This document shows, one piece after another, positions 21,301 to 33,300 of a DNA stretch of 64,000 nucleotides. Origin of the DNA: Bactericera cockerelli (Eukaryota > Arthropoda > Insecta > Hemiptera > Triozidae); the NCBI GenBank assembly GCA_024516035.1, contig CM044955.1, positions 47,541,675 to 47,605,674 of the forward strand, in the 5' to 3' direction. The translations under genes were made by a program, and so were the position numbers. The notes beneath the pieces were generated by a model. The model worked only from the letters and a program-made list of their open reading frames with translations. It did no database searches and was not told the origin of the DNA. Position 1 is the stretch's first letter. Every line of letters begins with the position of its first letter.

Positions 21301-23410
21301 AGTGGCGGAATTATGGGCAAATGATACACAAGAATTTACAAGAAACAGAAAAGTCCTATAATTTTGTGCTACCCACTAAAAACGTGATAAAAACCCATAA
21401 AAACACGCATCAGTTTGTTTATTTTCATTTATCTACCAAGACAAACCTCCTGAGAAAATTAAACCATATCCTCGCCTGCTCTAAACTCTTCATTCTGTAA
21501 ATCAATACACAACGGCGTAAGTCTCTTCTCCCTCCTACCTCAATACAGCCCTTCTCTCCTACATAAACACGCCTCTCCTTCCAATTCCACCTCTCTTTCT
21601 TCCCCAAACATAAATTTCTTTTCCTTTCCTCCTTTCTCGTTCTCAAACACTTCTACTTTCCCATCAAAATACCTCTTGCACTTTCAAACTCAAATACCTC
21701 TCCTTATTCCCCAGTACCTCCTCTCTCATTTTCCTACCCCAATACCTCCCTTGCACTTTCCTACCTCAACACCGCTCCCGATTTTCCCACCCCAATACCT
21801 TCTGCAAACTCCTCATGCCCCTCAAACATCTCTCTACTTCCTCGCGTCTTCTTTCCATTCAACTCTCTTGGATTCACAACATGGGAGGGAGCAGAAAGTA
21901 CTCCCTATTCAATTCTCCCTCTCCTCCCTATTCTTTATCTCCCATAACTTTGTGAGCAAACAGAGAATAGAAAACGCGGGCGCTATCTCTTATCTCTCCG
22001 ACATTTTATCAGCGGTATTCCCTCCGTTTCTCCCTCGAACTTTTCTCTCTCTATTTCCCACACTCATCGTTTTTCCCTAGACTATCTTTTCCCTTCCATC
22101 CACTCTCTTCTCCCACCCATTTCCTCTCTCCCACTCTCCTCATTCATAACCTTTCTTTCTTCATCCCTGGTTGTTTGTTTTCATTTTCTTCAATTGAAAT
22201 GAGAGAGGCAAGGCCGGGCGGGAACGCGGAAAGACAAAGACATATAAATGATAGTCATGTATCCCAGATACGTGCAGAAAAGTTATGTCTTCTTCCCCTT
22301 GTGTTGAAAAGTTATCTTTCCTTACTTAGAATGTATTTTATTGGTCGGGGTGGCTTTTGTTTCGCGCATACAATTCCCTGGTGCTGCATTTTGTTCGGTT
22401 TACATCACAAGCTTCTTCTCAACGCTTTCTCTTCTTTTTTTTCAAAATGCAACCTTGGAATTTTTCAAGAGAAGATCTTTCTCTCTCATAAAAATCTATT
22501 TTTTTTTGATAAAATCCTATAGTTTAAGAATGGCTCTTGTTTGCAAGAGAGAGCATACAAGAATCTATACATGATAAAAAGGAAAATCCATTAAGACTGA
22601 CTGATCAAAACATTGACTACTGATCAATCATGATATTAAAGAAAAATTTCCAAAGCCAGTTTGGGGAGCGAATATAATCAAGTACCATGAGAGTATTTTT
22701 TTTTATTTAAAGATGCGTGATTTACAGCCTCTTTTTTGTATCCGAACAGCACTACTCTAGACACTTGTGGTCTGTTCTGTTGCTTGCACATTCAAAGAGC
22801 CATTGGCAGTTACAGTGGCTAAAATTTGAAATGTGTTCTTTGAAATCTTGAAACAAGGAACAACAAAATTAGACGTTAAAAATAAGAAAAAATAATTCAA
22901 TAAAAAATATAAAAACAACAACAGTCGGGTAAAATAAAAGCTAGAGCACAACAACCTAAGAGTTCAGAAAAAAAAAAAAAACAAAGTCGGTTAAAAAAAG
23001 AGAGCAAAAAAAAGTAATTTTACAAAAAAGAAACAAATACCGATCTAATATTAGACATTCTCGAGTAATAAAATTCAGGTCACAGGAAAACAGTGTTGGA
23101 AACTATCAAGCTTTCCTTTTTATAACTAACTGTAGCTAACTATCTTGTTGTTAACATTGTTATTCGGTTAAGGGTTAACTTTGCCAGCCGAGCCAGCCAC
23201 GGTGTAAACACAACTGCTGGATTTATTACTGGTGCTAGTTAACTATCAGAGCTGTAGTCTCGATGTGTGCCAAACTGGATGAGATTATTCTACTTAATTG
23301 GTTTAACTTCTTTCCCAAAGCAAAAGCACATTAAGCACGCATTTTATTACTGGGTGCTCTTTTATAATGCTATAGAGTTAGCTCGATGTGTGACAAATGA
23401 GAATGCTCCC
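21301..23410. other. Intronic, CT-rich stretch, no gene seen
   Basis: 21480-22160 is strikingly pyrimidine-rich on the plus strand (many CTCC, TTCC, ACCTC). The ORFs across it (21676-22080 plus, 21425-21646 minus) are composition products. 22200-22260 is a short CpG-containing patch. 22690-22800 holds a piece of the family-4 SINE tail (GACACTTGTGGTCTG). Confidence 0.5.
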
Positions 23411-23429
23411 AGAAGTCCCGGTTCAATGC

Positions 23430-23600
23430 CAATCACACCGTGGCGTAACGGTTGTGACTACTGCCCGTAGTCCCGAGATCCTGAGTTCGATTCGCGGTTG
23501 GAGCAAACTTTTCACACAGAAAATTCTGTTCCCTCCGAACACTTGAGGCTGGTATTTCCGGGCCTACCCAGGCTGGGTGTGGTTAATGTGAGTATTGAAA
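23430..23600 (+). mobile_element. tRNA-headed SINE, family 6, 3' truncated
   Basis: ACACCGTGGCGTAACGGTTG head, B box GAGTTCGATTC, AAATTCTGTTCCCTCCGAAC, then the start of the core GGCTGGGTGTGGTTAATGTG, after which another element begins. Confidence 0.72.
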
Positions 23601-23627
23601 ATACGCGTTTTCAGACCAACCTCATGG

Positions 23628-23812
23628 CCGGTTCTATCAATTTTACGAAACCTCGGTTTTATATGAATTTCGAATTGGAAACGGTAGTTCCAAAAGTATT
23701 TGTCAAATCAGCGCTAGTGAACCTATATTACCTACGTGAATAAGATATTGAGCCATACCGAGGTTTCACCAAACATCGGTTTTGTCATTTATTGATAGAA
23801 CCGGCCCTCAGT
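23628..23812. mobile_element. MITE with GGCCGGTTCT ends
   Basis: Terminal inverted repeats around GGCCGGTTCTATCAAT / ATTGATAGAACCGGCC, with inward similarity (ACGAAACCTCGGTTTT). CTCA is adjacent to both ends, but the alignment is off by one base, so the target duplication is unclear. Confidence 0.65.
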
Positions 23813-23900
23813 AAGATCGCTGAGGCGGCGGACTAGTGACCTGGAGGTCGCTGATTCGAATCCCGAGCATGGAGATAGGTATGAGTTATAAATTACTGTT
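23813..23900 (+). mobile_element. tRNA-headed SINE fragment, family 2-like
   Basis: GATCGCTGAGGCGGCGGACT...GATTCGAATCCCGAGC has tRNA-like A and B boxes; the tail differs from the other copies. Confidence 0.5.
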
Positions 23901-26194
23901 TTATTTTTATAATTAAAATAAAACTATTGTGATAAACACAAATAAGAAAATTGATATTGTAGATTATCACTTATCTATCACATAACCCGAAAGTAAAAAA
24001 TCTACTTGAGACTTCAGTAGTGATCGGTGCCGGCTTACAAAATAGGATTATAACGAGTTTAAGATGACATAAATATGGATTTACCCATTAATTTGTTCAA
24101 AAAATTAGAGTACGTGTACAAAGATGAGGAAGACTGCACACTGTAAAGGTGGTACAGGTACACACTGAATACAGCTATTTGTTACAGGGGGAGCAATAGT
24201 TCTTTATGTTTTCATTTGATTTTTTTTTAATGTTGCTAGGCAGGATCTGAAATCTACTATGATGAACATCATTTGATAAAATTGAAAAAAGTCAGAGCCT
24301 TATTATTATATGGTTACAAAAACAAATTCATAGGAAAAATTCCATTGTTAGACAGAAAAAAAATGGTTATTATAAGATAATATAAAAAATATAGTCAGAG
24401 TAAGTACTTATTATGAATTGCTTTTCTATATAAAGAAAACATAAACTTTCTGGGCCTTTCTATCCAATAATTTGTTTTTTTTTTTGTAAAAATAAAATAA
24501 AAAACACCAAGAATGTATGATCAGAGCTCACCTATATGAAGCTTACCCTAGCACTTATAAAATGGAGTTGCAATAGTTATTATGTATAATGCAGCTGTTA
24601 TAGTTTCAAGAAAATTTATGCTAGTCTGAGTTCATAAAAGTGCAAATAGCAATAGTTTTTTTTTTTAATTTGTTCAAAGATATCTAAAAAAAATCTCAAG
24701 TTATATTCTAGAGAAGACTTTGATTTATGTATCAACCTGAGAAACCACTTTGGGTCCATCATGTTACTATCCAAGAGTCAATTAAAAACTGATTTTTACA
24801 AAAATGTTGAAGAATTTTTAGAATGATGTAAGAATTTTTTTTGTTGAATCAAGCTTAAAATTTCAGGGTAGGTATGTTTGATAGAAGTTAGAATTTAATA
24901 TTTAATTTTTGAATTACACCATGTTAAGCAATGTCTTTCTCAATAAAAGCTGCAATTTTAGTCCAACCAAGCTGAAGTTTTCAGGATTTGGTTTCATACT
25001 TGCATAGAATTCAATGTAAACTTTTTCTAATGACACCAAGTTAAGCAATCTTGAGCTGGGCTATAGACTGTTTGGAGTTCCACAAGAGAAGCAGCAATTA
25101 TAACACCAACCTACATTTGAGCTGGGCGGAGAAATGGGTCAAATATTATGTAAAATGGCTTGGTTTGGACCAATTTGTTCTTATCAATTAAAAATTTGAT
25201 AGAGTTCTTCCCTAATAATTTATAATATAATAATAATAAAATGTATATCCTCATATTTGAGCAACAGGGAAAACCTCCTTATGAGAAATCACAACGAACT
25301 GTAGAAGATTTATCCGTTGACAGTACCAACAAATGAGTAATGTTGGGTTCCAATATAATACCAAAGAAAGAATATAATAATGTGAACTCTGAAGTGCATC
25401 TAGTGTATGATTATGATTCGGTTTAAGTTTCTTAATAATGGCTTTCTTTAATTCAAATAGGTAAGAACAAAGCAGTAATAAAATAGGATTTTAAGTAATT
25501 TGAATAGTGAAATAGTTTTTTCAGGACTAAGTCATATTTTACATCACTCTAAGCATTTTGAGAAAATTCTCAGGAATCAGTTAAGAACTGGCCTTTGAAT
25601 AATGACAGGATGAAACCTTACATTCTAGTGTTGTGTGAGGCCTCCCAGGAAATGTAACTAAAATAACAAGGGTGAATGAAGTGTTATGAGGATACTATGG
25701 TAAACATGTAGGTATACATTTTAGACAGCAAGTTTCATAGTGCAATTTTGGGCCGAGATGAGGTATATTTGACCTAAGATATGTTTGGGAGACTTATTCC
25801 GCTGTGTAAGTTGTAAAACAATACAAAAAGTTTAAACTTCAGGTGTATATTTACCAAGACTAGGTACCCATGACCTGTTTTGAGACTTTAAACACTTAAA
25901 ATTTAGTTGACAAGCTAGGTTGAATGGAATTTTTGTCCCCGTTAGTTAGTTGCCTCATACTTTAAGCTCCACAGTCCTTGGTTTTATAAGGAATTAACTC
26001 ATGGATAAGCAGAAACAGGTGATATCATTACGTTTTTTATCACAGCAACCACAGCTATTTGATAAAGTTCTGGTATGGACTGTTATTTTACACATGTGTT
26101 TCATTGGAGGTTGATAGTATATCAATTTAAGTCAGTAATACTATGGGAAATGGAATGAATACCAATTTCAACTTACATTAAATAAAAATCTTAC
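23901..26194. other. 5' part of catulin intron 1, no gene seen
   Basis: Low-complexity AT-rich sequence without recognisable repeats, tRNA or exon. Unlike exons 2 and 3, the intron right after exon 1 (below 26195) has no splice-donor array. Confidence 0.5.
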
Positions 26195-26303
26195 CTGTTT
26201 AACCAATGGCAGAAGTGTTTGTTCAATACTTTTAGTTTTGATGTCAGAGTTGTTTTCTCCTAAATCTAATTCTTGGTCCATAGTTTTGCCTTCATTACAT
26301 TCC
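26195..26303 (-). CDS. CTNNAL1: alpha-catulin, first recognised coding exon
   Basis: The minus-strand acceptor cttccaacttttctcag is followed by 22 nt, then ATG at 26281-26279: MDQELDLGENNSDIKTKSIE, QTLLPLVKQ, then |gtaag at 26194. The (E/D)IKT(K/R)S(I/V)EQTLLPLV.Q block is the N-terminal landmark of alpha-catulin, and it joins phase 0 to ISTLL of exon 2. This was found by family motif and splice phase rather than ORF length, since it is only 29 codons. The frame stays open upstream of the ATG back to the acceptor (ECNEGKT), so translation might start in an earlier exon. A first exon ending GACGAG|gtatgt near 26703 is possible but unproven. Confidence 0.88.
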
Positions 26304-26941
26304 CTGAGAAAAGTTGGAAGTTTTTTTGATAAAAAGATAAAAATTGATAAGAAAAATGAAAATTAATTTGAAATTTTGTTTTTCTCCCACTCCTTTATTT
26401 TGAATTTTTCTCTGTTCTTCTGACTGCAGTGTTGCCAGATTGTAGATTTCATGTTACATAAATCTGTGGGTCACTCTTATGCTTCACATTTTTGAGCTGA
26501 TCGTCTGCCTCCATTATATTATAACCTCTTTCTACATAAACAGTCGCCATATTTGTTATTTTATTTTGCAAATTGCAACACTGAAATTGAAATTTGAATT
26601 AGTTAATTTATGAAATTTACAAGCTTTTAAAAGTTTTAAAGCTTTAGCTTTCATGCGTTGCAATTTTTCAACTTTCTTCTTCAGTGAAAATTCAACATAC
26701 CTCGTCTAACTTGGTTTAAGACAGAAAATATTGAAATAGAACTCTCAGGCAAATCAATATGAAATAAGACCAATATCTGTGAAGCAGGTAAAGCCTGTGT
26801 GTTGCAACAAATCTGAATACAGAAAAGTAAGTTAAACCTATATTTTATTTAACACTTCCCCCTGTAAATATTCACTTTAGATGGCAAGCTGAATACCTAC
26901 TACAACAGGTAAAGGTATAATACAATATGACTGGTTTATTA
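26304..26941. other. Intergenic/5' region between catulin and xmas
   Basis: AT-rich. Promoter and untranslated first exons of the divergent catulin (minus) and xmas (plus) genes should lie in 26304-30303. I see no unambiguous core promoter element. Confidence 0.4.
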
Positions 26942-27901
26942 CAGTAGAATCCCGGTAAGTCGAAAATCCCGATAAGTCGAAAGAATCCTTTGGCCGTTGG
27001 ATATGTCGAAAAAAATCGAAAGAAATGCATGTAAAAAAGTCCTCTCAATAAGCTGAAATATTTTTTCAACTATACTCCCTATAACTCAAAATTCAATACG
27101 ATGACGTCTTATAACTCGAAATTTTCTGCTAATGAAATTGCTGGACAGAGGATCGGACAAGTTCAGAAGAGTTTATGCAGGGAACCAGAAACAATAGTAA
27201 AATCTATCACTTTTGCATTTAGATTTCAGTTTGTCTTAACACTTTGTGCGGTAAGTAGGTAGACGTTTCTTAGTTTTGTGAGTACAGTGTGAGAATAAGT
27301 TTGAAAATCAGTAAACGTAGGGTACTAAAACCTTTCCCTAGCTTAGAAGAAGCTAGGCCTTCGAGCTGTGGCTGAGGGAGGAAAGAAGTTGGACATTGCC
27401 AGGCAATTTGAGATTAAACTTTTATTCTCAAATTGCCTACTTCCCTAAACTTTAAAATACAGTGACTTAAGTAGCACCTGATTCCTGCTTAAACTCTTCT
27501 GAACTTGTCCGGATCCTCTGTCCAGCAATTTCATGAGCAGAAAATTTTGAGTCATAAGATGTCACCGTATTGAATTTTGAGTTATAGGGAGTAAAGTTGA
27601 AAAAATATTTTGGCTTATCAAGAGGACTTTTTTACATGCATTTCTTTCTATTTTTTTTTTACTTATCCAACGGCCAAAGGATTCTTTCGACTTATGGATT
27701 TTGACGTTACGGGATTGCTACTGTATGTCTACCTACTTTCTTTGTAAAAATACATGAAAAATGTACATATGTATTTTCACTCCCGATATCTCAAATTCTC
27801 ATTTATTCTCTCCCTGTAAGTCAAATCCCTTATTCTCAAAACTCTCATAACTCGAAATAAGGTACCAGTCCCTTGGAATTTTGAGTTAGCGGGATTTACT
27901 G
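26942..27901. mobile_element. pogo/Tigger-like element remnant
   Basis: The left end TA|CAGTAGAATCCCGGTAAGTC and the right end at 27723 (GGGATTGCTACTG|TA) are inverted repeats with long arms (left to about 27180, right from about 27495; both hold AATTGCTGGACAGAGGATC-type sequence). A second similar right end is at 27901. At about 27310-27415 (plus) an open stretch resembles the N-terminal helix-turn-helix of pogo transposase (KKLDIARQFEI). The rest of the transposase is gone. Confidence 0.75.
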
Positions 27902-30303
27902 TATCTAGAAAAATTCTACTCTCACAAAATAGTATGGTGAAATATCCAGTTTAGATGGCAAGCTATTACTGCAACTTTCAGTCAATATTAGGTATTTCAC
28001 ATTAAAAAAAAGTAGTACTCAACGTTTTTTCATCTCTGTACCCATGAAATACAAGGACAGAAAAAGGTTAATACTGCAACAGATCCCCCATAGAGCTGTT
28101 CTCAAGGGTTCAGGATTCTGAATCAGCTGTGCAGAATGATTTTTTTTTTTTAAGTACAGTCGAAAAACATATAAATTATTTTGGTATTGCTCAAAAATCC
28201 ATGGCAGGCTCAGCGCTGTGATTTTTGGCCAAGATGAGGTATATTTCACCTTTTAATGTGTTCAGGACAATTAATCAGGTGTGTGTAAAATGTAAAAAAT
28301 CCCTTAAAACACTTTTCCTGGGTAGTTTCATGTTCACTTTTTTGGGCCCTCAGAACCTTGATTGTTAATTATCTTGCTAACCATAACAAATATCAAAAAA
28401 TTCTCAGATTTGACACCCCTTAACATGATGTAATTAACCTTAAAACAATATTTTTAACAATTTTATTTCTGATATTTTCTGTTTACATTTCTACCTGTAG
28501 GTTCAAGAAGGGATTTTTATTCCAATAATCAAAAAATTAAGAAATCAAAGTTTAAAATATTATTTTTGGGTTAGTGCAGTACAACCCATGTTCAATGTCA
28601 ATTATCTTGTGAACCATAACTTCATGGTCTGTATAATAAGATTAATAAGTATTGGTATTAATAAGTATTGTATAATAAAATTAATAAGTATTAATTAGTA
28701 AATTGTTGATAGTGAAAGATCATGCTGCAAAATATAGTTTTCCTTGAAGGACAATAATGAATGGCAAATTATTATCTTGTAGTGCTTCAAAAAAGGGCCA
28801 ACTATATTCTGAGACCACCTCAATGCTCACAGCTTCACAGAAAAAAACTGAGTATCTGACTCTAAATGCAGTCACACCTATCTCTCAACAACCCTACAGT
28901 CTCAATGTAGGTAGCCTCATTAGACTTTTTTTTCTTTTCTAAATGTTATATTTTCCTCAAAAGACTCCATCATCTTCTGAGCCTCCATAGTTCAAAGGAT
29001 CAAAAATTTATGTTGAAATATAGGTAGCCACAAAGAACAAACAAGGCATCCAATAAACCACATCTCAAGATCACAGCATACTTTTTATCACTGTTGAGCC
29101 CCCACTGTTGCAGAACTATTTCAATGGTCTAGGAATGACACTGGGACTATAGGAAGCAAATGCACAATCACTCAATCTCTAAAAACTTCTCATTTTGGAC
29201 CAATCAGGAGGAAGAAAAACCACTTTTTTCTATAATGAATACCTGCAGGAGAAGAGAATTTGTCAAAATCTAGTAAGCCTACTATAGTTTGTTGACTGAA
29301 GATTGAAAGGAAAAGGAAGCTTATCATCTGAGACTCATTTGACATTAAAATTGATTTAGTCTTCAGTGAACCCATTATGGTAGGTTAATAGGTCTCCTGT
29401 AGATATTCATCACATCAATAGGTGTTTTGTCTTCCTCCTGACTGCTCCAAAATGAGAAGTTTTTAGAACTTGAGTGATTGTGCATTAGCTTGTAATAGTC
29501 CCAGTATTTTCTAAAGCTTTGAAATGGTCCCACAGTCTGTTATCAAGCTCACTTCTTGCACTTTCACTGTATACAGCTATTTTTTATCTTATAGGTAAAG
29601 ACAAAAAAGTTTAATGTTCTACAAAAAATAATACAGCAGATGTAATCAAATCAATTTATCTTGAAATTTGCATCTTTGCATAAAAAATTGAGGGCTCTTA
29701 CTGGACCATTGTTGTTCTGTTCAATGTTTTTTTTAAACTTTACTTTTCCCTTTCCTGATTGATGGTTGTCATTTTATTCTACACAAGTGCAACTTTATAA
29801 ATGTTGATGTTCCATTTCTAAAAAATAAAGATCCTGAAATGAGGTAACATTTCTGGACCTGTTTTGAACCTAACTGTATAGTGTACCTATTGAACCCTAA
29901 AATAATCTGAGATCTTTTTGATATGAGTTATGGCTAACAAGAAGAAAATGAAGTTTACTACGAGCCAACTTTCTGATAAGAACAAAAAAATATTATATTT
30001 TATGCTTTATATATTTATGTATAGTCATTGTGGCCGAGTGGGTAGTGCTCTAAGCTTTCACACATAGTGAAAGCCTAGGTTCAAATCCAAACAGACCATT
30101 TTAATAATGATAAAAAAAATCAGGGGAGCCTAATTTCTCCAAAATTGTTAAAAGGTAAATTTTGAGTATTTTTTTCGACCAATGTTAGTTCTGAAATGAG
30201 ATTTTATCTAAGAAGCGGTCAACAACTCCTCACCACACCAAATATCAAGATGGAAGATATATGGAAGCACTCTAACACAATGTTTCATTTATTTTCTGTG
30301 CAG
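27902..30303. other. Upstream region and 5'UTR intron of xmas
   Basis: AT-rich. 28620-28700 has short TATTAATAAG repeats. 30015-30095 is tRNA-like (TGGCCGAGTGG and GGTTCAAATCC) but its acceptor-stem ends do not pair, so I read it as a SINE head or tRNA pseudogene. The stretch ends in a strong acceptor, tttcatttattttctgtgcag, at 30303. The matching non-coding first exon is not identified. Confidence 0.5.
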
Positions 30304-33300
30304 AATGGAGACAGAAGCAATGAAACCCAGCAAAGTGATCTTCATGACAGATGTGCCAGAGAGCATACTGGACAGGAGAGTCATCCGTCAACATTTCTCA
30401 GCTTATGGAACAGTACGCCGAGTGTCAATAGACAAAGAATCTGCATGCTGCTCCGTTTGTTTCACATCAATTGAGGCAGCTCAGAAAGCATTTCTGGAAG
30501 GAACCAATATTGATAACTACAAACTCAAAATAATGCTGGGAACTAGTAGTGGTCCTTCACTAAATGAAAAGACTGAACCTTTGCGTGATACTCACACTTA
30601 TGATGATTTGGACATGAATTATCTGGATGATAGTAATGATATCTTTAGGTATGAAGAGCCTATTAGTATAGATGACAATCGTCTGAAAATGATTTATTTA
30701 AAATGAAGAAAAAAATAGTACGTAAATTGCACAAAGAAAAAAGTGCAATTGCCAAAGAAACAGTAAGGAAAACTAGGAAAGTTTCGACAAGTGGAGAGCA
30801 GGTTAGAACAGTTAAACGAACTGTTCCTAAAGGTTCTAAACTGTTGAAAAAAACAAGTGCAACGACCATGACCTCTGAAGAATTGTCAAAAGTAATGAGT
30901 TTAAAAAAGAAATATGAAATATTGGAATTGCGAGATAAACTATACCGTGAAAAATTGAAAGCAAACAAGTTGAATGTGAATGTTGGCACGTGTCCTGATA
31001 TGTGTCCTGAGAAAGAAAGAATAATGAGGGCCTACAGGAAATTGTGGACTTCTTATGAGTTGCATCCCGGTTCCAATAGATTAGATCCTGAGCTAGCAGT
31101 GAAAGAATACTCAAGAAGTTCTGCTAACCAGGAAGAGCCCCTACCTCATGACCTACGTCCTGAACCTGTTCTGAACATGACCATGAACTATCTTGTACTC
31201 AACATCATGCCAACTATTGAAGAGGTAGATGTAAATGTCTCACAATGGTATGACTTCCTCTGGGATAGACTGCGTGGTATCAGGAAGGACATTGTTCAGC
31301 AGCAACTTTGCAGTGTTAACACGGCGCACATACTTGAGCAGTGTGCACGCTTCCATATCCTCTGTTTTGACCGTCTCTGTGGAGAGGATGCTTCTATATT
31401 TGATGAAAAAATCAACACAGAGAACCTGAACAATTGTTTACAATCTCTAATCCACATGTACGACGACCTCAATGATCAAGGCTTGCAGTGTCCTAATGAA
31501 CCTGAGTTCAGAGCCTATGAAATCTTGCTCAAGCTAAACCGTGGTGACATCATCTGGGAGTTTCAACAACTGTCTCCACACCTGCAGACTGCTCCCGAGA
31601 TTCTCTTTGCTCTCCATGTGTTCTCAGCATTTAATAATAATTTATACTCTCAGTTCTTCAAGCTTGTAAAACAGACAACTTATTTAAATGCCTGTCTCTT
31701 GCAGAGATATTTCAGTCTTGTTCGTTCAAAAGCTTTACAAAGTATCATATCTACTTTTTGTCGCCGTCAAGAACAATATTTCAAGAGCCCATCAAGTTAT
31801 CTAAAAACTATTCTAAAGTTTGACAGTGACACTGACGTTCTGGAGTTCTGTAGTGCACATGGTATGCTTCCAACTGAAGATGGTGACTTGTTTATTGAAA
31901 AGTATGACTTTAGCATCCCTAGTAACGTGTCTTCTTGTTTGGCCACCTCCCTCAATATGATCAAGGCCAAACGAATGGACTTACCTGTTACAATAGCAGG
32001 GCCTACTGGAGTCCCACAGGAAATACATCACAAAGTACATAGTAGCTTTGATGCTGATGGCAATTTAAATAAACTGGCAACAAATGCTATGGACCAAATT
32101 AAAAAGCTTGAAGAAGACTTTGGGTATATTGTTAGAAATGCTCCCACCATAGATATAAAGGAAAACATACTAACAGAATACGAGAAATTAGATCACTCCG
32201 AAAAATCAAAAGACGATAAAAAATCTACAGTTGATTCAAAGGTGTTTGGGAGATTAGGGGCTCCTGTTCAAGAAATCAGCACATCAAGAGAACTTGGGAG
32301 TACTTCAAATGAAATATTCAAAACCAACCCTTTTAAGAAAGATGTATTTAAAGTAAATCCATTTCAGAAAGAAGCAGGTCAATCATCAAATAATGTGTTT
32401 AGAACAATTGACAATACTTCTCAAGACAATATATTTGGAGAGAAAAAACTATTTGAAAAATCAAATGTTGAAACTAATTTATTCAAGCAACTTGACACAG
32501 ATGCAGATCTCTTTAAAAAACCCTTTGCACCTAAGCGGCTTTCAAATCCATCAGCCAATGCTAATACTTTTGGTAAACCATCCATTGATTTCACAAAAAC
32601 GTCGTCTTTACAGGAAAACATCTTAAAAATACCTTCAAAAACAAATGATGCACAAACTTTGTTTTCAAAGCCCACCACATTAGATGGCAATATATTTCAA
32701 AAACCAACCTCTGATTCTAATGCGGTTGTAAAACAATCTAATGCAAACAATATATTTCAAAAAGCTATTTCAAATTCCAATCAAGGTTCTTCTCTTGCCC
32801 GAGCATTTTTCAGAAAGGTGGACTGGACTCGAGCTCTGGATTGTTTACAAAACCTCAACCCATCCAAGTACGTGCCAACATTTTTGGTGGTTCGTTTGAC
32901 TCAGCTAATTCTGCTCCAAATACTAATGTGAATGTCTTTGGAGCGTCGCCTCTAAATACTAATACCTTATTTAACCGTCCAAGTAGTTTAGTGAATTCAT
33001 GAAGCCTAGTAGCGGTGCTAGTGCTGAAAAACAGAAGGATGAGAGTGTTCACAACTCGAGCTTCAAGTTCTTGGAGAAAGTGTCTGAAATCAAAGACACG
33101 AGTCGTCCGGCAGACTCATTGGGAAATAACTCGGGCTTTGAAAAATCCTTTGAGCTATTTGTGAAGGAATCTGAACAGCAAAGTAGAAAACGTGTTGCTG
33201 ATGAAGAAAAAGAGATAGACAGACAGAAAGAATTTGAGGAATTAGAAAGAGAAAAAATGAAACAACACTTGATTGAATTAGAACAACGTAAACAGAAAGA

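Noticed and set aside
21425..22080. Candidate genes in the CT-rich stretch
   Set aside because: Composition-driven open frames on both strands, no recognisable domain or splice sites.
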